Origin: Lewinellaceae bacterium
GTDB lineage: Bacteria; Bacteroidota; Bacteroidia; Chitinophagales; Saprospiraceae
Reading direction: 5' to 3'
DNA: 64,000 nucleotides
NCBI GenBank assembly: GCA_024644235.1
Contig: JAHELJ010000008.1
Location: forward strand, 85,113 to 149,112
The notes beneath the pieces were generated by a model. That model was not told the DNA's origin, did no database searches, and saw nothing but the letters and a program-made list of their open reading frames with translations. Shown here in pieces: positions 59,491 to 64,000 of the stretch. A program made the translations under genes and the position numbers. Each line of letters begins with the position of its first letter. The first letter of the stretch is position 1.

Positions 59491-61290
59491 ATGCGCGCGA
59501 CCACCCTTTCATTTATCCTGTTCTTTTGCTTGAGTTCAGACTTAAACGGCCAGCAAATCCAAGAAGATACAGTAAAGCCGAGTCTGGTCATTATTGACGC
59601 GGCAGATACTATTCGTTCCTTGAGGGGTGACACATCTGAAACCATGATGCTTATCGGTAATGTTCAATTGCATCAAGACAGCTTATTCATGAGCTGCGAC
59701 TCCGCTCGAAAAGTTTCTAACAACCTTTATGCATATGGTAATGTAATTCTTCAGCAATTGGACAGTCTCAACGTATTTGCGGATAGTCTCATCTATATTG
59801 GCAATACCAAGCATGCCAAGTTGATTGGGTCCGTTATTCTGCAAAACAAAGATCAGAAGTTATATACCGATGCTCTTTCCTATAATACAGGGACAAAAGT
59901 GGCTGTCTACGATCAAGGTGCACTGCTCACCAATGACACCACCAAGCTTTATAGTCGTCGTGGTACCTATTTCGTTAATATGGACGAAGTATATTTCAAA
60001 GACAGTATCTATATCGAAGGAAATGATTTCAAGCTGTATGCCGACACTCTCAAATTTCATACGAAGCTGGAGCTAGCCACCTTTCTTGGGCCAACCGTAA
60101 TTGTACTGGACGGAGATAGCAGAATATATTGCGAGGGAGGCTACTATGATCTGGCAAACAACCAAGCATTATTTACCAAGAATGCCCAATATGTTAAAGA
60201 AAATCAAGAGGCAACAGCTGACAGCATATTCTATAATGGACAGGAGGAAAGAGTAACCCTGCTCGGCGATGCTGTATTAACCGAAGAAGGCAAACTGGCC
60301 AAGGCCCGAACGATTGTATATGACCGGATTTCTGATGTGATGATTCTTGATGGAGACGGATTCTTTCAGGATTCTACCAGAACCGTATATTCCGAGCAGA
60401 TGATCTACTATGTTGAAGATGACAAGTTTATTACCTATTCACGCTCCAACCTGGTAAATCCTCCCCAGTTTCTTGAGGCTGATTCAATAGACTTCGATAA
60501 TGTTGAAGGGATCGGATTTGCAACAGGTAATGTCATTTGGCAAGATACGTCAGCCGACTATACGATAGTTTGCCAACATGCGCACTACACTGACTCAATA
60601 GGATATATTAAAGCTTTTGGAGACCGTCCACTTCTTATCAATAGTATGGATGATGACTCCCTTTATCTCGCTGCCGACACCTTGATTTCGTTCGAGGATG
60701 CAAACGATCAGGACACCACCAGAATATTCAGGGCATTTTACCAGGTAGGTATTTTTAAATCAAATCTTCAGGCTATTTGTGACTCCCTTCACTACTCTTC
60801 AGTCGATTCCATGTTTTATTTGTACGGCGATCCTGTCATCTGGTCGGATACTTCACAGTTTACAGCTGATTCGGTAAGAATAAAGTTGGTAAAGAATGAA
60901 ATCAATCAGATTCATCTCGTACAAAATGCTTTCATTCTAAATTCGACTGATGAGATTCTATTTAATCAGATGAAAGGAAAGGAAATCACAGCACATTTTG
61001 TGGAGGGTGAAATTAGTAAAATGTTTATCTCGGGAAATGCTCAGTCCATATACTATGTTTTGGATGAGGAGAAAGCTTATCTGGGCGTAAATGAAACTCT
61101 TTGTAGTAGTATGATGCTGCGTTTTGGAAATAATCAAGTGACAGATATCAGCTTTTTTAGGGCTCCGGAAGCTACCTTCCATCCAATTCAAATGGCTAAA
61201 ATTGAGGAGCTCAAACTTGAAGGATTCCGGTGGCGTACTATTGAGCGACCAAATTCGGTTGCAGATATTCGTAAAGTTGCGATTCAATGA
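59491..61290 (+). CDS. OstA-like (LptA/LptD N-terminal-like) protein
   Basis: The ATG at 59491 gives 599 residues with a signal peptide (LSFILFFCLSSDLNGQ); a TTG at 59455 would add 12. The mature protein repeats short strands with the OstA pattern, such as LIGNVQLHQDSLFMSCDSARK, NLYAYGNVILQQLDSLNVFADSL (in part) and LIGSVILQNKDQKLYTDALSYN (in part): a beta-jellyroll like LptA. The repeat continues to ~560. It should bridge LPS or related lipid through the periplasm; a full LptD barrel is not present. Its stop overlaps the ATG of the BatE-like gene. Confidence 0.85.
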   Translation: MRATTLSFILFFCLSSDLNGQQIQEDTVKPSLVIIDAADTIRSLRGDTSETMMLIGNVQLHQDSLFMSCDSARKVSNNLYAYGNVILQQLDSLNVFADSLIYIGNTKHAKLIGSVILQNKDQKLYTDALSYNTGTKVAVYDQGALLTNDTTKLYSRRGTYFVNMDEVYFKDSIYIEGNDFKLYADTLKFHTKLELATFLGPTVIVLDGDSRIYCEGGYYDLANNQALFTKNAQYVKENQEATADSIFYNGQEERVTLLGDAVLTEEGKLAKARTIVYDRISDVMILDGDGFFQDSTRTVYSEQMIYYVEDDKFITYSRSNLVNPPQFLEADSIDFDNVEGIGFATGNVIWQDTSADYTIVCQHAHYTDSIGYIKAFGDRPLLINSMDDDSLYLAADTLISFEDANDQDTTRIFRAFYQVGIFKSNLQAICDSLHYSSVDSMFYLYGDPVIWSDTSQFTADSVRIKLVKNEINQIHLVQNAFILNSTDEILFNQMKGKEITAHFVEGEISKMFISGNAQSIYYVLDEEKAYLGVNETLCSSMMLRFGNNQVTDISFFRAPEATFHPIQMAKIEELKLEGFRWRTIERPNSVADIRKVAIQ

Positions 61291-62054
61291 ATCGTCTAGT
61301 CCTAATCTGCATATCTAGTATGATGGTGATATCTTGCTCCTTCACCCAAAATGTACGAGAGACAATGGCACTAGCAAACGAAGCCTTCCTCAGGGAGCAG
61401 TTTGATTCTGCGGCCATACTTTACCAGAGGCTGCTTGAGAATGGGTGGCAATCTGCTGATTTATATTTTAACCTTGGTGTAACCCAGTACAAAGTAAACG
61501 ATCTGGCCTCGGCACGATTTAATCTGGAAAAAGCCCGGCTGTTAGATCCCAACGATAAAAGCATTATTCATAATTTGGAAAAAGTGAAGGACAAGATTGG
61601 TGACTACTATGTCTTTCCAGCTTATCCATTGTTTGGTTTGGTGGAATGGATTCATTCAACTCTTGGCCATACAACGATATCATGGTTTCTTTTCCTTCTC
61701 TATCTCGGAGTTTTGGTCACCTTTTGGAGATGGCGCAGAGGCCGGCACAATGCAGCAAAGATCATTGGATTTTGTCTTCTTGCTATTTTTCTCAGCATTC
61801 TGGTCATCTTCCTATTTGAACAAACATATTTCAGATTTCATGCCGATATGGCCGTAGTTAGTGATTTCACTGTCCTGTGGGAGAAACCAGACGAATTGAG
61901 CAGCCCGGTTCGTGATCTGCAGCCCGGATTTAAGGTTCGTATACATGAAATTGTAGGAGAATGGGCAACCATTGAACTAGCTGATGGGAGTGTCGGCTGG
62001 CTTAAACAGGATATGTTATTACCACTTGGTAGAAAGACGGAAGCCGGAGGATAG
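61287..62054 (+). CDS. TPR and SH3-like domain membrane protein (BatE-like)
   Basis: A 255-residue protein with a lipoprotein-like start (LICISSMMVISCSFT, lipobox VISC). TPR helices at ~25-90 (REQFDSAAILYQRLLENGW, ADLYFNLGVTQYKVNDLASA) are followed by two membrane helices (~128-146 and 157-177) and a bacterial SH3-like domain (DLQPGFKVRIHEIVGEWATIELADGSVGWLKQDML in parts). This is the BatE layout. It overlaps the OstA-like gene as ATGA, and is convergent with rpmA. Confidence 0.8.
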   Translation: MNRLVLICISSMMVISCSFTQNVRETMALANEAFLREQFDSAAILYQRLLENGWQSADLYFNLGVTQYKVNDLASARFNLEKARLLDPNDKSIIHNLEKVKDKIGDYYVFPAYPLFGLVEWIHSTLGHTTISWFLFLLYLGVLVTFWRWRRGRHNAAKIIGFCLLAIFLSILVIFLFEQTYFRFHADMAVVSDFTVLWEKPDELSSPVRDLQPGFKVRIHEIVGEWATIELADGSVGWLKQDMLLPLGRKTEAGG

Positions 62055-62098
62055 TTAAATCCGCCAGCTTCATTATATCATTACTCCCTGCGTGAGTT

Positions 62099-62857
62099 CT
62101 ATTTTTCAATTCCTCCTTCTAAGCGGTCTTGATACTCTTTTAATTCATCCATCTTACCTGCTGCTGCGAGGGCAGCCTGCTTAGGCCAGGTGGATGGATT
62201 AAACATCTTATATCTGCTACCAGCACTCACCAGGATCTCCTTCAATTTATCTACCGAGGTGTTTGAAAGCAGATGCAAGTCGGATATGCCAGCCTCTTTC
62301 ATAATGGATTCAAGCTTTGGACCAACACCTTCAATGACTTTAAGGTTGTCTTCCTTGACTTGTTTTCCCTTGCTCTTGGGTTTAGGAGTTTCTTTGGCTT
62401 TATCTTCTATTTTTGATTCGCTCTTCTTGGTCTCTGTTTCTGATTTCTCTTTCCCGGTCTGAGGTGTTTTGTCTTCTTCGACCGTTGACTTAGGCTCTAC
62501 TCCTGCGGGAACTTCCCTTGACTCTACCGTCGCTGTCACTGGTTTTGCCTTACTGATTTTCTCCGTCTTTCTGGCTATTGGAGCAATCGTCTCCATTACT
62601 TCCTCCGAAGGCAAGACCGAAATAAACGTTCTGTTCTTCCGACCTTTTCTAAATTCTATTACGCCATCGACTAGCGCATAAATGGTAAAGTCTTTACCCA
62701 TACCGACATGACGGCCGGGGTGAAACTTGGTGCCTCTTTGTCTTACGATGATATTTCCGGATCGGGCATTTTCCCCTCCGAACAGTTTTACACCGAGACG
62801 TTTGCTTTTGCTATCACGTCCATTATCCGAACTACCAACTCCTTTTTTATGTGCCAT
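62099..62857 (-). CDS. rpmA: Ribosomal protein L27 with C-terminal HhH extension
   Basis: A 252-residue protein. Residues 1-~82 are a full L27: [63 protein letters not shown]27 lies at the peptidyl-transferase centre of the 50S subunit. Residues ~83-168 are a Lys/Glu/Ser/Thr-rich linker. Residues ~171-252 form a helix-hairpin-helix domain: [59 protein letters not shown]. Ordinary L27 is ~85 residues. The same kind of HhH module is, as I recall, found on L21 in other Bacteroidota; here L21 is of normal size. It follows rplU by 13 bases. Confidence 0.93.
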   Translation of the reverse strand: MAHKKGVGSSDNGRDSKSKRLGVKLFGGENARSGNIIVRQRGTKFHPGRHVGMGKDFTIYALVDGVIEFRKGRKNRTFISVLPSEEVMETIAPIARKTEKISKAKPVTATVESREVPAGVEPKSTVEEDKTPQTGKEKSETETKKSESKIEDKAKETPKPKSKGKQVKEDNLKVIEGVGPKLESIMKEAGISDLHLLSNTSVDKLKEILVSAGSRYKMFNPSTWPKQAALAAAGKMDELKEYQDRLEGGIEK

Positions 62858-62870
62858 GGCTCAATCTTGT

Positions 62871-63182
62871 TTATCCTGCGATCGAATCGACCTTGATTTT
62901 TGTAAAGTGTTGTCTATGACCACGTCGCACTTTGTAGCCTTTCCGTCGCTTCTTCTTAAAAACAGTCACTTTGTCACCTTTTCTATGTTCCAGGATTGTG
63001 GCTTTCACTTGGGCTTTTCCCAGAATGGGATTACCAATTGAAACCTTACCTTCTTTTTCGATGAGGTGTACTTGTTCAAAAGTCACTTTATCTCCGGCTG
63101 ATCCGTCCAACTTGTGGACGAATAATTCCTGATCTTTTTCGACTTTGAACTGCTGGCCGGCGATTTCTACTATTGCAATCAT
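62871..63182 (-). CDS. rplU: Ribosomal protein L21
   Basis: The ATG ending at 63182 gives 103 residues, the normal size of L21, starting MIAIVEIAGQQFKVEKDQ. The segment KLDGSAGDKVTFEQVHLIEKEGKVSIGNP (in parts) and the C-terminal RRKGYKVRRGHRQHFTKIKV are typical. A longer frame runs upstream into the 5S gene and is not real. A full promoter lies 24 bases upstream. Confidence 0.95.
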   Translation of the reverse strand: MIAIVEIAGQQFKVEKDQELFVHKLDGSAGDKVTFEQVHLIEKEGKVSIGNPILGKAQVKATILEHRKGDKVTVFKKKRRKGYKVRRGHRQHFTKIKVDSIAG

Positions 63183-63205
63183 GACACTAACTAAAATTAG
63201 GTGTG

Positions 63206-63237
63206 CAAAGATACGTTCTACGAAACGATCCCGCAAA
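63206..63237 (-). promoter_or_regulatory. Promoter of rplU-rpmA
   Basis: On the minus strand a TTTG (63237-63234) is followed after 20 bases by TATCTTTG (63213-63206), the full Bacteroidota -33/-7 pattern. The box ends 23 bases before the L21 ATG, and the element lies downstream of the rRNA terminator. Confidence 0.75.
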
Positions 63238-63278
63238 TATCTTGCGATCCAAAAACGTACTTGAAGCAAGACGTAGAT

Positions 63279-63315
63279 GAAAAAAGCCTGGCAAGATTGG
63301 ATACTTGTCAGGCTT
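63279..63315 (-). terminator. rRNA operon terminator
   Basis: On the minus strand a 12-base-pair stem (63315-63304 with 63295-63284, one G-T pair) is followed by a T run (63283-63280). It lies 10 bases past the 3' end of 5S rRNA. Confidence 0.9.
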
Positions 63316-63325
63316 GATGAAAAAA

Positions 63326-63437
63326 ATGGCAGCGACCTACTCTCCCGAGCCTTGTAGCCCAGTACCATCAGCGCTGAGGGACTTAACTTCTCTGTTCGGA
63401 ATGGTAAGAGGTGGAACCCCCTCGCTATAGCCACCAT
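63326..63437 (-). rRNA. rrf: 5S ribosomal RNA
   Basis: About 112 bases. The minus-strand sequence contains the conserved CCGAACAGAGAAGTTAAG core and GGTACTGGGCTACAAGGCTCGGGAGAGTAGGT in parts, and the ends pair as ATGGTGGC/GCTGCCAT. Exact ends are uncertain by a few bases. It is the last RNA of the rRNA operon. Confidence 0.92.
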
Positions 63438-63486
63438 AAGATTTTATGGATTCATTAGTCCATATTATATCTTAATACAACTAAGG

Positions 63487-63514
63487 AATGACTCTGGGTT
63501 GGGATAGAGTCATT
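63487..63514. other. Hairpin in the 23S-5S spacer
   Basis: A perfect 9-base-pair inverted repeat (AATGACTCT/AGAGTCATT) with a 10-base loop lies in the ~170-base spacer. A second short pairing (AGGA/TCCT) extends it across a bulge. It is a likely rRNA processing stem; no tRNA is found in the spacer. Confidence 0.5.
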
Positions 63515-63606
63515 GTTCCTCGCTGAAAATTGAATTAGATGGGAGCGCCAAGGATAGCTCAAGTAATAATGTGTCAAAAAGTTTGGCGAAATTGAAAAAT
63601 TAAAAA

Positions 63607-64000
<394 letters not shown>

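Noticed and set aside
63183..63437. Longer N-terminus (85 residues) for ribosomal protein L21
   Set aside because: It covers the promoter, the rRNA terminator and 5S rRNA itself; L21 is complete from 63182.

Overview
The window comes from a Bacteroidota genome, most likely of the Saprospiria or a related class (inference). It carries two parts of the type IX secretion machinery (a PorP/SprF-type protein and a PorW/SprE-type TPR lipoprotein), a GSCFA protein, DUF4199, DUF4197, DUF4293 and DUF1015 proteins, OstA-like and BatE-like proteins, and promoters of the Bacteroidota TTTG-N20-TAnnTTTG type. TTG starts are common and Shine-Dalgarno sequences are not evident. The region looks like a core chromosome: there is no insertion sequence, prophage, CRISPR array or integrase, and base composition looks even.

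Layout. 1-6.4 kb: the end of a BatA-like protein, a dihydroorotase homologue that has lost most of its metal-binding residues, DUF4199, a GT2 glycosyltransferase and GmhA, then an FMN-dependent hydroxy-acid dehydrogenase, a thioredoxin-like protein and queE. 6.3-13.3 kb: a Dna2-like nuclease-helicase coupled to glycerate kinase, a BASS-family transporter and a DUF937-OmpA membrane protein. 13.4-25.5 kb: a secreted aspartyl-protease-like PDZ protein, a UvrD/PcrA helicase, queG, folB, a glutaryl-CoA dehydrogenase-like enzyme, an OmpA protein, aroA and phoH. 25.6-36.9 kb: a small monooxygenase, aroB, a class A penicillin-binding protein, a HEAT-cyclophilin lipoprotein coupled to gcvT, a GbsR-type regulator, DUF1015, an amidohydrolase and GSCFA. 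36.9-39.4 kb: a two-gene module of a helical protein with a YbjN-like region and a cytoplasmic trypsin-like protease carrying a zinc ribbon and a YbjN-like domain. 39.5-46.3 kb: PorP/SprF, bactofilin, AtpZ and an AtpI-like protein with no ATP synthase genes after them, then PorW/SprE divergent from an M23 endopeptidase, and a HAD-like protein. 46.3-56.3 kb: a TIGR01777 epimerase, a peptide-type ABC importer without its ATPases, sucA, an outer-membrane protein, tatD and tRNA-Ser(GGA). 56.5-64 kb: an ExbB/ExbD-type motor operon, DUF4293, OstA-like and BatE-like proteins, ribosomal proteins L27 and L21, 5S rRNA and the 3' end of 23S rRNA, the last four on the minus strand.

How it fits together. 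Much of the content concerns the cell envelope: secretion, peptidoglycan synthesis and cleavage, OmpA-type anchors, a proton-driven motor and LPS-transport-like proteins. Two shikimate genes (aroA, aroB) and two queuosine genes (queE, queG) are scattered rather than clustered. The most unusual items are the HhH domain attached to ribosomal protein L27, the protease/YbjN pair, and the dihydroorotase homologue with its active site erased. No clear-cut new defence or mobile system was seen.
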